A stretch of DNA of 64,000 bases from CAZQRP01 sp964596125 (GTDB lineage Bacteria; Chloroflexota; Dehalococcoidia; GIF9; UBA5629): contig CAZQRP010000015.1 of NCBI GenBank assembly GCA_964596125.1, positions 22,454-86,453 of the forward strand, read 5' to 3'. The notes beneath the pieces are model-generated. The model was not told the DNA's origin and ran no database searches. It saw nothing but the letters and a program-made list of their open reading frames with translations. Positions 18,424 through 25,842 of this stretch are shown piece by piece (the first letter of the stretch is position 1; each line of letters begins with the position of its first letter). The position numbers were made by a program, and so were the translations under genes.

Positions 18424-19425
18424 CTAGCTTGACCTGGCTGCCTTTACAGCATCTCTGATTGCCCGTCTGGTAAAGACCTTGAACATCTCTCTCCGGTAAG
18501 CCACGGGTGTCTCGATAGGTACAATGGGGCCGGCATTCTTCACCGCTGTTTCCGCTGCCTCCTCTATCAGCCTGTCATCGATCTCCTTACCCCTGATTAC
18601 CTTCTCCGCTTTTACTGCCCTGACCGGGGCACAGGATGTACCGCCAAGTGCTATCCTGGCTCCAGAGCAGGTCTGCTTTTTGGAGTCCAGTGTGATAACG
18701 GCAGCCACACTTACAATGGCGAAGTTTATTGCTTCCCTTTGTGAGTGTTTCAGGTAGACTCCTCCGGTATGAGGCGGCTGATTCGGCAACTGGACCTCGA
18801 CAATGATTTCATCGATGCCAAGTGAGACTGGCGTTGCACCAAGCCCGGTATAAAGCTGTTCCAGATCGATGGTCCTGTCTCCGCTCAGACTGGTTATCTT
18901 TATCCTGGCTCCCAGAGCTATCAGGGCCGGGACTGTATCCGCAAGGAACAGGGAATGGCAGGCATCCCCTCCCTTGACGACGTGGCAGCGATCTCCCCCG
19001 GCTTTGAAACAGGCTGGTCGGGCCTGTCTCCAGTAGGAGGACTGATTATAGTACCAGCATCTGGTTTCCAGGCAAATATTGCCCGCTATTGTTCCCATGC
19101 TGCGGACTTGCGGCGACGCCACTTTACCGGCAGCCTGGGCAAGGATAGGAAACCTTTCGCGGACCACGGTCGAAGTCTCCAGCGCATGAAGCATGGTGAC
19201 AGCTCCGATCGATATACCCTGTCCGTTACTACCGGCGATATAGTCCAGGTCTGGAATTCTCTTGATATTGATAAGACAGGAGGAACCTGCTGTTCTTTGT
19301 GTCATTCTGACCAGCAGGTCGGTGCCGCCGGCTAGTACCTTTGCTTTCCCCTTATATCGGGAGAGCAGGGAGACGGCCTCCTCAAGAGATGTTGGCTCGA
19401 AGTATTCAAAGTTTGGCAACCGCAT
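18424..19425 (-). CDS. FAD subunit with extra [4Fe-4S] loop (4-hydroxybenzoyl-CoA reductase beta-like)
   Basis: 333 residues, about 40 longer than the other two FAD subunits in the window. FAD motifs are VLAGGTDLLVRM (30-41) and GTIAGNICLETRC. Directly after the second motif lies an insertion with four cysteines at 123, 139, 147 and 156 (C-X15-C-X7-C-X8-C), containing ETRCWYYNQSSYWR and GGDRCHVVKGGDAC. This is the hallmark of the beta subunit of 4-hydroxybenzoyl-CoA reductase, which uses a [4Fe-4S] cluster to feed low-potential electrons from ferredoxin to FAD. The motif is seen directly; cluster and reaction follow from the family. GGAAAAATGCG-type spacing and GAAAGGAGAG upstream support the start. 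It heads the minus-strand operon. Confidence 0.92.
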   Translation of the reverse strand: MRLPNFEYFEPTSLEEAVSLLSRYKGKAKVLAGGTDLLVRMTQRTAGSSCLINIKRIPDLDYIAGSNGQGISIGAVTMLHALETSTVVRERFPILAQAAGKVASPQVRSMGTIAGNICLETRCWYYNQSSYWRQARPACFKAGGDRCHVVKGGDACHSLFLADTVPALIALGARIKITSLSGDRTIDLEQLYTGLGATPVSLGIDEIIVEVQLPNQPPHTGGVYLKHSQREAINFAIVSVAAVITLDSKKQTCSGARIALGGTSCAPVRAVKAEKVIRGKEIDDRLIEEAAETAVKNAGPIVPIETPVAYRREMFKVFTRRAIRDAVKAARSS

Positions 19426-19832
19426 TTTTCCTCTCCTTTCTTTGAAGCAAGCTTGCCCGGGGCTGTGAATCTATATGGATGATCTGGCGTTTATTAAAAA
19501 CACCCGTTCCTGGGGAATTTTCCAGTTGCATAACGGAGTCCATATATCCGGTCAATTAAAATCTTCTCTGAGTCCTGGTCGCTTAACTACGTAGTATGCT
19601 TTTGTACTGGCTGACACAGGAGTTGTCGCTTCAAAATACCACCTTATGGCACAAAGACTCTCTTCGACAGAACTGTGCCCGGACCTTTATTCTCAACAGG
19701 CTGCACGGCAGGAAGCCGGCTTTCCTCGATTGATAACAAGGGTGAGTATATTTTACTAGATTCCATGCATTTGTCAATACTGCTTGCCATGCGTAACGGT
19801 AATAGGGTAAGCTTAACACTGGTTTATTCGGG
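19426..19832. other. Divergent intergenic region between set 3 operon and the acyl-CoA synthetase gene
   Basis: No gene is evident in these 407 bases. It must hold the promoters for both directions. On the minus strand a TTGACC hexamer followed 17 bases later by TATGCA (around 19526-19555) is a weak promoter candidate for the set 3 operon. I see no clear plus-strand promoter. Confidence 0.35.
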
Positions 19833-21245
19833 ATGAGTGCAGTATCAGGACATGAGTTAGACCACGTCTTTTATCCTGCTTCGGTAGCAGTGATCGGGGC
19901 GTCAACCGATTTTAAGCGGCTGGGCTACCACTGTATGAACAGCCTGATAATGGGCCGTTTCCCCGGGGAGATATATCCCATTCACCCCAGCCTGCAGGAG
20001 GTTAGTGGCTTTAAGGTATATCCCTCGGTAACGCAGGTGCCGGGTAAGATTGACCTGGCTATCGTTGCGGTACGCACCTCCCTGGTCCCCTCCGTGCTGC
20101 ATGAATGTGTAGAAAAGGGTATCAAAGGAATTGTCCTCATCACTGCCGGTTTTAAGGAGATCGAGGACAAAGCCGGAGCCGAGCTGCAGGATGAAATTGC
20201 GGCTATCGCTAATAGGTCGAATATAAAAATAATCGGCCCGAACACGTTTGGACTGGTCAATTTATCTGCCGGTCTCAATGCCTCGTTCACCCCGGAGTTC
20301 TCGCTGACATCAAAAGGTGATATAAGCCTGGTAAGTCAGAGCGGTGGCTTCTGTCATCTCATAGCGCCGATGGCAATGGCCGAGAATGTGGGCTTAAGTA
20401 AAATCATTGGGATCGGTAACAGGTGTACTATCGATTTTGCGGATATACTGGGATACCTGGCGGATGATACTGATACGAACGTGATAATGATGTACGTGGA
20501 GGGGATTGACGATGCCCGCTCGCTGTTTGAAGCCGCTCGCAGGGTAATCGCCCGGAAGCCGGTTGTCGCAATCAAGGCAGGCAGTTTCAGGTCGAAAGAT
20601 GAGGCTGCCTACTCTCATACCGGTTCCCTGGCCGGACGCAGCGAAATTTATACTGCTGCCTTCGAACAGGCCGGTATTATAGTATCGGACGACTCTACCG
20701 GTCTGCTGGATGTAGCGAAAGCACTGTCACAATGCCCTCTGCCCGCAGGGAACAGGGTAGCTGTCCTTACCGGGCAGGCGGGCCCGGGTATAATAATGAG
20801 CGACATCTGCGAGCAGCAGGGGCTGGCGATAGCTGAGTTTTCGGAGGAAACAACCGGGCAGATACATGGCCTGCTGCCTCCAATGGCGATACGGTCGAAC
20901 CCTGTTGACATGGGACCTGCCTGGTATGACTGGGAAACGACCAGGAAGGTCATTGAGGTCATTCTGGCTGATAAAAATACAGACAGCCTGCTGTTATATT
21001 CGGCATATGCCTCAGCGAATAGACCTCTGCTGGCTGAGATAACCGGCCTGTTGGAGGAGCGGGGTAAGCTAAAACCTGTCATGTGTTGTTTCCCGTCTCC
21101 AACCGGGATATGGACTGAAGAGAAGCAGCAGCTCAGAGAGAGGGGCGTGGTGGTATACCCGACCCCGGAGAGAGCGGCTAAAGCCCTGGTCGGGCTGGTA
21201 AAACGGACGTATCATCTATCGCGGATTCAGCACGGAAATCGTTGA
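19833..21245 (+). CDS. ADP-forming acyl-CoA synthetase-like protein, alpha part only
   Basis: 470 residues. The N-terminal CoA-binding Rossmann domain starts LDHVFYPASVAVIGASTDF, followed by the succinyl-CoA-synthetase-like domains. The phosphohistidine motif YSHTGSLAG (near residue 260) holds the conserved His of ADP-forming acetyl-CoA synthetases. The protein ends after the second flavodoxin-like domain and has none of the ATP-grasp (beta) domain that ADP-forming enzymes need; no beta gene follows in the window. It could pair with a beta subunit encoded elsewhere, conserving ATP from acyl-CoA made by the neighbouring pathway, or be a CoA-binding regulator. It is divergent from the set 3 hydroxylase operon. 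Confidence 0.85.
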   Translation: MSAVSGHELDHVFYPASVAVIGASTDFKRLGYHCMNSLIMGRFPGEIYPIHPSLQEVSGFKVYPSVTQVPGKIDLAIVAVRTSLVPSVLHECVEKGIKGIVLITAGFKEIEDKAGAELQDEIAAIANRSNIKIIGPNTFGLVNLSAGLNASFTPEFSLTSKGDISLVSQSGGFCHLIAPMAMAENVGLSKIIGIGNRCTIDFADILGYLADDTDTNVIMMYVEGIDDARSLFEAARRVIARKPVVAIKAGSFRSKDEAAYSHTGSLAGRSEIYTAAFEQAGIIVSDDSTGLLDVAKALSQCPLPAGNRVAVLTGQAGPGIIMSDICEQQGLAIAEFSEETTGQIHGLLPPMAIRSNPVDMGPAWYDWETTRKVIEVILADKNTDSLLLYSAYASANRPLLAEITGLLEERGKLKPVMCCFPSPTGIWTEEKQQLRERGVVVYPTPERAAKALVGLVKRTYHLSRIQHGNR

Positions 21246-21317
21246 ATACAACAACCTGGAACATTGCGGTAGAAAAATCCGCTCTTTCTCATGGTAGTGT
21301 TGCATTGTGATAGGGGC

Positions 21318-21346
21318 TTGACACATTCTCTTATGAAGCATATTAT
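21318..21346 (+). promoter_or_regulatory. Sigma-70 type promoter for 21384-21707
   Basis: TTGACA at 21318-21323 and TATTAT at 21341-21346 are 17 bases apart; an overlapping TATAAT at 21344-21349 is closer to consensus but 20 bases away. It sits 38 bases before the start codon of the next gene. Confidence 0.65.
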
Positions 21347-21383
21347 AATCAGTATTAATAAGGAAAAGGTTGGAGGTCGTAAG

Positions 21384-21707
21384 ATGGCAAATGATAAATG
21401 GTTGCCTGAGCCATATTCAGAGCAGGAATTGCTTTCTTTTGACCGGCTGAAGCGGGCGGTTATGAATAGGGTTCTTAATAAGGCGGAAGCCATGATGGAA
21501 GAAGAGTTTCCACTGAGTCCCGACAGGACGACGGAAGTAGTGAGAGAGGAATGGATGAGAGCCAAGGATGCGGTGAAGAACTCTCCGGCAGCCCGGGAGG
21601 CATATCGTAAATATTTAGAGGCGCATATTAGCGACCAGGTGGACACAATGATAAAGACCGACAAGGCAGAACTGGGGGCAATGGGGGTTGTTGAAAAAAG
21701 TATCTAG
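21384..21707 (+). CDS. Conserved-looking hypothetical protein, helical, 107 residues
   Basis: I do not recognise the family. The ATG at 21384 is chosen because GGAGG lies seven bases upstream and a good promoter precedes it; a longer frame to 21291 would start upstream of that promoter. The protein (MANDKWLPEPYSEQELLSF...) is charged and mostly helical, with no cysteines, signal or membrane segment. Features are a LKRAVMNRVLNKAEAMMEEE helix and a C-terminal ISDQVDTMIKTDKAE helix. A terminator follows the gene, so it forms a single-gene unit with its own promoter. Confidence 0.7.
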   Translation: MANDKWLPEPYSEQELLSFDRLKRAVMNRVLNKAEAMMEEEFPLSPDRTTEVVREEWMRAKDAVKNSPAAREAYRKYLEAHISDQVDTMIKTDKAELGAMGVVEKSI

Positions 21708-21738
21708 GGTGAGTATACGATAAAGCTGATTTGATACT

Positions 21739-21770
21739 GGGGAGGGGCTTGTGAAATCCTCTCCTCTTTT
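21739..21770 (+). terminator. Rho-independent terminator
   Basis: GGGGAGGGG (21739-21747) pairs over nine positions with CCTCTCCTC (21758-21766), including two G-U pairs, followed by TTTT. It ends the gene at 21384-21707. Confidence 0.75.
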
Positions 21771-21818
21771 GTTTCCGGACTTGCAGGGCTGAGTCCATAG
21801 TAACAGAAGGTTGGGATT

Positions 21819-22004
21819 ATGGAGCAACTGGAAAAACGATTGGAAATGTTAGACCAGCGTCTGGATAATATCGATTCTGTGGTGACCGCCCTGGTGGAGC
21901 GGGTAATGAAGCAGCCTGTCACCATTGAAGTTACCTGTCCCAAGTGCGGCAGTGGTATACAAATCATGGTAACGAGCAGCGCTAAAACGATCAGCAGGAA
22001 GTGA
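21819..22004 (+). CDS. Small coiled-coil/zinc-knuckle protein, 61 residues
   Basis: I do not recognise the family. The first half, MEQLEKRLEMLDQRLDNIDSVV, has heptad leucines and should form a coiled coil. The second half has one CPKC pair (TCPKCGSGIQIMV), which could bind metal on dimerisation. AGAAGG lies upstream of the ATG at a loose spacing. A strong terminator follows shortly after the stop, supporting a real short transcript. The function is unknown; proteins of this build are often transcription or assembly adaptors. Confidence 0.6.
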   Translation: MEQLEKRLEMLDQRLDNIDSVVTALVERVMKQPVTIEVTCPKCGSGIQIMVTSSAKTISRK

Positions 22005-22052
22005 GCTGCCTTCCGGCAGGGCTGTAGAAATTTTTAAAGTTGCAGTAATGAT

Positions 22053-22080
22053 GAGGGATGGGAAATGCCCTCTTTTTTTT
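22053..22080 (+). terminator. Rho-independent terminator with T8 tract
   Basis: GAGGG (22053-22057) and CCCTC (22068-22072) form the stem with a ten-base loop, followed by eight T residues. It terminates the small gene at 21819-22004. Confidence 0.75.
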
Positions 22081-22211
22081 CGCCTTATGACTGCATAGTA
22101 TCCATAGAAGGTTACGTTGTGTACCGGCTTCCGGATGAATGGTCAACGGGCCGTGTATTCCGCCTAGTGTGCTTGACCGCTCCCTGGAGCATTGATACAA
22201 TGCAGTAGCAC

Positions 22212-22288
22212 GGGCGGTTAGCTCAGTTGGTTAGAGCGTTGCGTTGACATCGCAGAGGTCGATGGTTCGAGTCCATTACCGCCCACCA
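22212..22288 (+). tRNA. tRNA-Val (GAC)
   Basis: All arms can be drawn. The acceptor is GGGCGGT (22212-22218) with ACCGCCC (22278-22284). The D-arm is GCTC/GAGC. The anticodon stem is TTGCG/CGCAG with loop TTGACAT, giving anticodon GAC (22246-22248). The T-arm is GATGG/CCATT with loop TTCGAGT. Discriminator A is at 22285, and the 3' CCA (22286-22288) is encoded. It marks the left edge of an AT-rich island with an integrase, so its 3' end is the likely integration target. Confidence 0.95.
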
Positions 22289-22421
22289 CCGCACTGGTTT
22301 ACCTAACGAACAAACTTCTTCTGACATCCGTTTATGTCTTCAAAATCCTGTCTTATCAGATAGTTCCCTTATTGCTTCGGGGAAGCTCGAAGGGGCTTGC
22401 CCCGTCGAAACACACAATAAA

Positions 22422-22446
22422 CCCCTTCCCTGTGACCAGGGAGGGG
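22422..22446. repeat. REP-like GC-rich palindrome
   Basis: CCCCTTCCCTG and CAGGGAGGGG form a hairpin with one bulged base and a short TGAC loop. The flanking sequence is also G- and C-rich, unlike the AT-rich island that follows. Such stand-alone palindromes between genes resemble REP elements; I see only this copy in the window. Confidence 0.4.
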
Positions 22447-22529
22447 GCAGGGGATGGGTAGATACTGAAGAGATACCTCTTTTCGACCTTGTAGTGACCC
22501 TATTGGGTGCGGAAGGAAAACGTCGTATA

Positions 22530-23083
22530 ATGTTAAGAAAGATGGGAAACGATGATCTTTTCAAACTATATAATAGCGATCTTCTTTTAAGGCTTCATAA
22601 CGTGAAAAATCTCAGCGATACCAGAAAAACCCTGGCGAGATTCAAAGAATACCTGGGGGAATATCCGTATTCACCTGAGCTTGCCAACCTTGAGGTCAAA
22701 GATATTCATGATAATTTTCTGGTAGTACGTGAAGGGAAAAACGATAAAGACAGGGTTATTCCGTTATCTCAGCCTATAGCACTGAGGTTGAAGAACTTCA
22801 ATGAAGGTAAGAGTCCATCTGACAAAGTATTTGGGCTAAAACCTGCAAGTATTACCAATAAAATAAATGTCTTTGCCAAAAAAGCAGGGTTGAATAAATT
22901 TCATGCCCATATGCTGAGACATAAGTTTGCCACAGACTTACTAGAACATGGTGTGGATACAGGTCAGTACAGCATCTACTTGGACATGAGAACCTATCAA
23001 CTACGCAAGTTTATTTATCGATTACCGATAAAAGGCTTCGTGAAGCTGTCAATCTGCTTGATAAATCTATAGAGCGATCATCT
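22530..23083 (+). pseudogene. Tyrosine recombinase (integrase), deleted and frameshifted
   Basis: The start ATG at 22530 follows GGAAGG. Residues 1-45 look like the N-terminal SAM-like core-binding domain (LSDTRKTLARFKEYLGEY). The reading then jumps within SPELANLEVKDI straight into the catalytic domain, so the segment with the first catalytic Arg (the TGxRxxEL box) is missing: an in-frame internal deletion of perhaps 100 residues. The HMLRHKFATDLLEHG box (H-x-x-R) is intact. Near 22957-22961 one base is missing; in the next frame the sequence continues as RSVQHLLGHENLSTTQVYL, which holds the final His and catalytic Tyr. The enzyme is therefore inactive as written. It probably once mobilised the island next to tRNA-Val. 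Confidence 0.8.
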
Positions 23084-23563
23084 TTGTCAGTTAATAAAAA
23101 TATGGTTCAAGATAAAACCCAGCAACCGCTTCTTATAATACGGTCAGTTGATAAACCTGATGAGGTAGACCAGACCAAGATAATGATTGGTGGCTATTTT
23201 TCTCATTTTGAAGTATGGGATGAGGGAAATAGTTCGGCAGCTCAAGTGACTGTTGCTTTAATGAAGGTTAATCGTAAGGATTGGCTTGAATATAAGCAAG
23301 TTGATGTGCTAAGGATTGGTGAGAGCATTCGCTTTCAACCTGTTCTGTGTGGGCGAGACGAAGGAGATTATTTTATTCTGTGTTGGTATAGAAATATTTC
23401 GCATGAAGAAACGGAAGAAAATAGGAATCAAACTTGGTTACCATTCAATTTATCGAAAGCAAGTAAAGAAGGAGTGGTATACGTAAAAGCTGGTGAATTG
23501 GAGTCTAAATTTAATGTTCTCATTGACGATAAGATACATAAATTCTTAAATAAACTTCAGTAA
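23084..23563 (+). CDS. Unknown beta-rich protein, possibly C-terminal extension of the integrase
   Basis: 159 residues with no family I recognise. It lies exactly in the frame of the repaired integrase C-terminus and directly continues it (LREAVNLLDKSIERSSL...). There is no Shine-Dalgarno before either possible start (TTG 23084, ATG 23102). The simplest reading is that it is, or was, an extra C-terminal domain of the recombinase. The sequence alternates short strands (GGYFSHFEVWDEG, AQVTVALMKVNR, SIRFQPVLCGRDEGDYFILCWYR) and ends in a helix. It has no membrane segment. Whether it is translated alone is uncertain. Confidence 0.5.
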   Translation: MSVNKNMVQDKTQQPLLIIRSVDKPDEVDQTKIMIGGYFSHFEVWDEGNSSAAQVTVALMKVNRKDWLEYKQVDVLRIGESIRFQPVLCGRDEGDYFILCWYRNISHEETEENRNQTWLPFNLSKASKEGVVYVKAGELESKFNVLIDDKIHKFLNKLQ

Positions 23564-23986
23564 AGACTATAGTTAAAAGTGTTTTCCTAATTATTAAATT
23601 AGATATACCGTTAGAAATAAATATACTATCGAATACAAATCTAAAAATATAGTTCAATAAATATAGAATATCACTTATTTTTGCTTTATTTTTAATAATA
23701 ATAAGCTTTATTTATATATTAATATGCTTACAAAATAGATATTGAACCTATTTAATAATTGAATAATTATTATCTACCTGGATATTAAGTCCATCACCAT
23801 GGTAACACTGAATATAAATACCATTTGTTAAATAAAAATGCATTGTATTTCTTTAAGACAAAAATTATATTCTAGGGTACTTCAAATAATAATGAGGATA
23901 TTTTTATAATTTACCACTATTATTTTCACAGATACGCTGAATAGGTTATTTTACACTAACTAAGTTGAAAGAAAGGAGGGATTGGT
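23564..23986. other. AT-rich leader region upstream of the repeat-peptide gene
   Basis: No gene is evident; the stretch is strikingly A/T-rich. It holds an AATAATT-GAAT-AATTATT inverted repeat at 23754-23771 and a possible weak promoter (TTGAAC near 23742, TAATTA 16 bases on). A 25-base sequence at 23778-23802 recurs before the ATPase gene (separate entry). A long AT-rich upstream region is common before silencer-bound foreign genes. Confidence 0.4.
23778..23802 (+). repeat. 25-bp direct repeat, left copy
   Basis: CTGGATATTAAGTCCATCAC followed by CATGG matches 22 of 25 bases of 25843-25867. The two copies bracket the repeat-peptide and radical SAM genes. The core AGTCCATCACC also resembles AGTCCATTACC in the T-arm and acceptor of the tRNA-Val gene at 22271-22280, so these may be remnants of attachment sites. 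Confidence 0.45.
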
Positions 23987-24504
23987 ATGACTTGCACACT
24001 AAATCAGCCAAAGGGAAAAGGAGGATGCACTCTGAATCAGCCTAGAGGGGCGTGCACGTTGAACCAACCAGCAGGTAGAGGGGCAGGATGCACTTTGAAT
24101 CAGCCTAGAGGGGCGTGCACGTTGAACCAACCAGCAGGTAGAGGGGCAGGATGCACTTTGAATCAGCCTANNNNNNNNNNNNNNNNNNNNNNNNNNNNNN
24201 NNNNNNNNNNNNNNNNNNNNNNNNNNNNNNNNNNNNNNNNNNNNNNNNNNNNNNNNNNNNNNNNNNNNNNGGTAGAGGGGCAGGATGCACTTTGAATCAG
24301 CCTAAAGGGGAGTGTACCTTGAACCAACCAGCAGGTAGAGGGGCAGGATGCACTCTGAATCAGCCTAAAGGGGAGTGTACCTTGAACCGACCGGCAGGTA
24401 GAGGGGCAGGATGCACTTTGAATCAGCCTAAAGGGGAGTGTACCTTGAACCGACCAGCAGGTAGAGGAGCAGGATGCACTCTGAATCAGCCTGAAGGGAA
24501 GTAG
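23987..24504 (+). CDS. Repeat-peptide precursor (CTLNQP repeats), candidate RiPP substrate
   Basis: The ATG follows a strong Shine-Dalgarno (AAAGGAGGG, six bases away). The protein is built almost only of the hexapeptide CTLNQP (sometimes CTLNRP) joined by two alternating linkers, K/R-G-A/E and A-G-R-G-A-G. This gives a 21-residue double unit, each Cys followed by Thr-Leu-Asn-Gln/Arg-Pro. It starts M-T-C-T-L-N-Q-P, so there is no leader peptide of normal length. The last unit ends QPEGK before the TAG. A 100-N gap splits the gene, so copy number and true length are unknown and the frame across the gap is arbitrary. A radical SAM/SPASM gene begins seven bases after the stop. Repeated Cys at fixed spacing plus that enzyme points to a ribosomally made, post-translationally crosslinked peptide. 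Confidence 0.8.
24002..24500 (+). repeat. 63-nt tandem repeat array within the precursor gene
   Basis: The unit is 63 bases and encodes 21 residues. It consists of a 12-residue half (GAGCTLNQPKGE type) and a 9-residue half (CTLNQPAGR type). Copies left of the gap have the linker RGA; copies right of it have KGE and later CTLNRP, so the array has diverged by position. DNA identity between neighbouring copies is high, as expected for recent duplication, and this probably caused the assembly gap. Confidence 0.9.
24171..24270. other. Assembly gap of 100 N
   Basis: Exactly one hundred undetermined bases lie inside the tandem repeat. The round number indicates a scaffolding placeholder, so the actual number of repeat units is unknown. 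The left and right flanks are in different frames across the placeholder, which confirms that its length is not real. Confidence 0.97.
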
Positions 24505-24511
24505 ACCGCAC

Positions 24512-25634
24512 ATGGTAGGGGACACCCATCCAACGGCTCGCGAATTTTTGGCATGTGAGCTTATACTGACCACGTCCTGCAATATTCATTGTACTTACTG
24601 CATTGCGCATAGTATGGGTAATTCTAGGATGGACAGTGAGACATGGCAGGCAGCTGTAGATATGTTCGTTGATCTTAGCCGAGGTGCCAAGTTATTAGAG
24701 ATTACTTTCACGGGGGGGGGAGCCCTTACTTATGTATGAGGTGTTGAGACAAGTGACCACTTATGCTAAGGACCGGGCATATAAAGCAGGTATGGACATC
24801 AATTTTGTACTCAAGACCAACGGGACTCTGTTGGAGAAAGAGATGGAAACTTTTCTGAGGAGGGAAGAAGTAAAAGTTATTATCAGCATTGATGGCAAAC
24901 AGGCAACCCACGACAAATATAGGATTGCAGGTGATGGAAAAGGAACGCATCGAACCGTTGCTGAGAATCTTAAGCGTCTTATGTCGCGAGGGATTTCGCC
25001 AATCGCTAGCACCACGGTTCATCCAAATGAGGCCGGAACATTGTTAGAAAGCGTGAGATATTTGCACCAGTCAGGCTGTAATATAATTGAAGTCGGGCCG
25101 GCTTATGGGACTGTAGCATGGCACGAAGAATCTATCAGCGCGTTTGTCGAGTCGCTGCATGACGTTGCAGTATATATGAGTGATTCGAGACGAGAAGGAC
25201 AATATCTTGAAGTAGGACCACTCTACTTAGAATCTCAGCATGTCGGCGCCGTGCTAAAGAACACGTGGGGATGTGGGGCGGGTATGACGCAACTCGCGTT
25301 TCTGCCGGATGGCCGTATCACTGGATGCAGCGCGTTGGCAATGCTGGTTACTTCCTTTCCCAAGTTGATTATCGGTAATATCAGAGACGGCATTAATAAC
25401 CTTGCGGCTCAACGGCTAGTATACGAAGCGCAGGCGAACGTCGATAAAAGAGCAGCGTGCCGTAAATGTTTAGCTGCAGCCGATTGTACAGGTGGTTGTC
25501 TCGCAATAAACTATGCCGTAAACAAGGCACCACTAAAACCACCTCGTTTTTATTGCAGAATAATGCGGTCTATCTCGAACGCATGGGAGATAGCCTGGAA
25601 GGACTGCGCCAGGGGATACAATGATAAATGCTAG
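24512..25634 (+). pseudogene. Radical SAM/SPASM peptide maturase, interrupted by G9 tract
   Basis: The 5' part encodes CNIHCTYC (residues 23-30), the CX3CX2C motif that binds the SAM-cleaving [4Fe-4S] cluster. At 24712-24720 a run of nine G shifts the frame and gives a stop at 24737-24739. With eight G the protein reads ITFTGGEPLLMYEVL, the standard GGE motif, and continues for 373 residues. The C-terminal third has a SPASM-type set of seven cysteines: WGCG, ITGC, CRKC, ADC, TGGC and FYC. SPASM enzymes modify peptides, often by thioether or C-C bonds. There is no N-terminal RRE domain. The gene lies seven bases after the CTLNQP-repeat precursor, which is its probable substrate. The extra G may be phase variation, decay or sequencing error. 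Confidence 0.85.
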
Positions 25635-25842
25635 TTTTCATCCGATGGCTTGGAGTATAAGAGAAAAATTGCTACTTGCAATTGAATGTCGAACCTTCAA
25701 AGGGATATGTAGTATTTATATTAAAACATTTACAAAATAGCTATAAAACTTAAGAAATATATAATTACTAATATCTACGACCTGTTAAACAGAGGGATGA
25801 ATAACTCGAAAATTAGCCCATAATCAAATAAGTGCTATAAAT

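Noticed and set aside
22260..22290. A perfect right-hand attachment site copying the tRNA-Val 3' end
   Set aside because: I searched by eye to about 30 kb for a copy of the T-arm and acceptor; only a short partial match (AGTCCATCACC) was found, listed as a repeat instead.
24002..24500. Tandem repeats that could be mistaken for a CRISPR array
   Set aside because: The 63-base units are directly adjacent without unique spacers and encode a regular peptide behind a strong ribosome-binding site.
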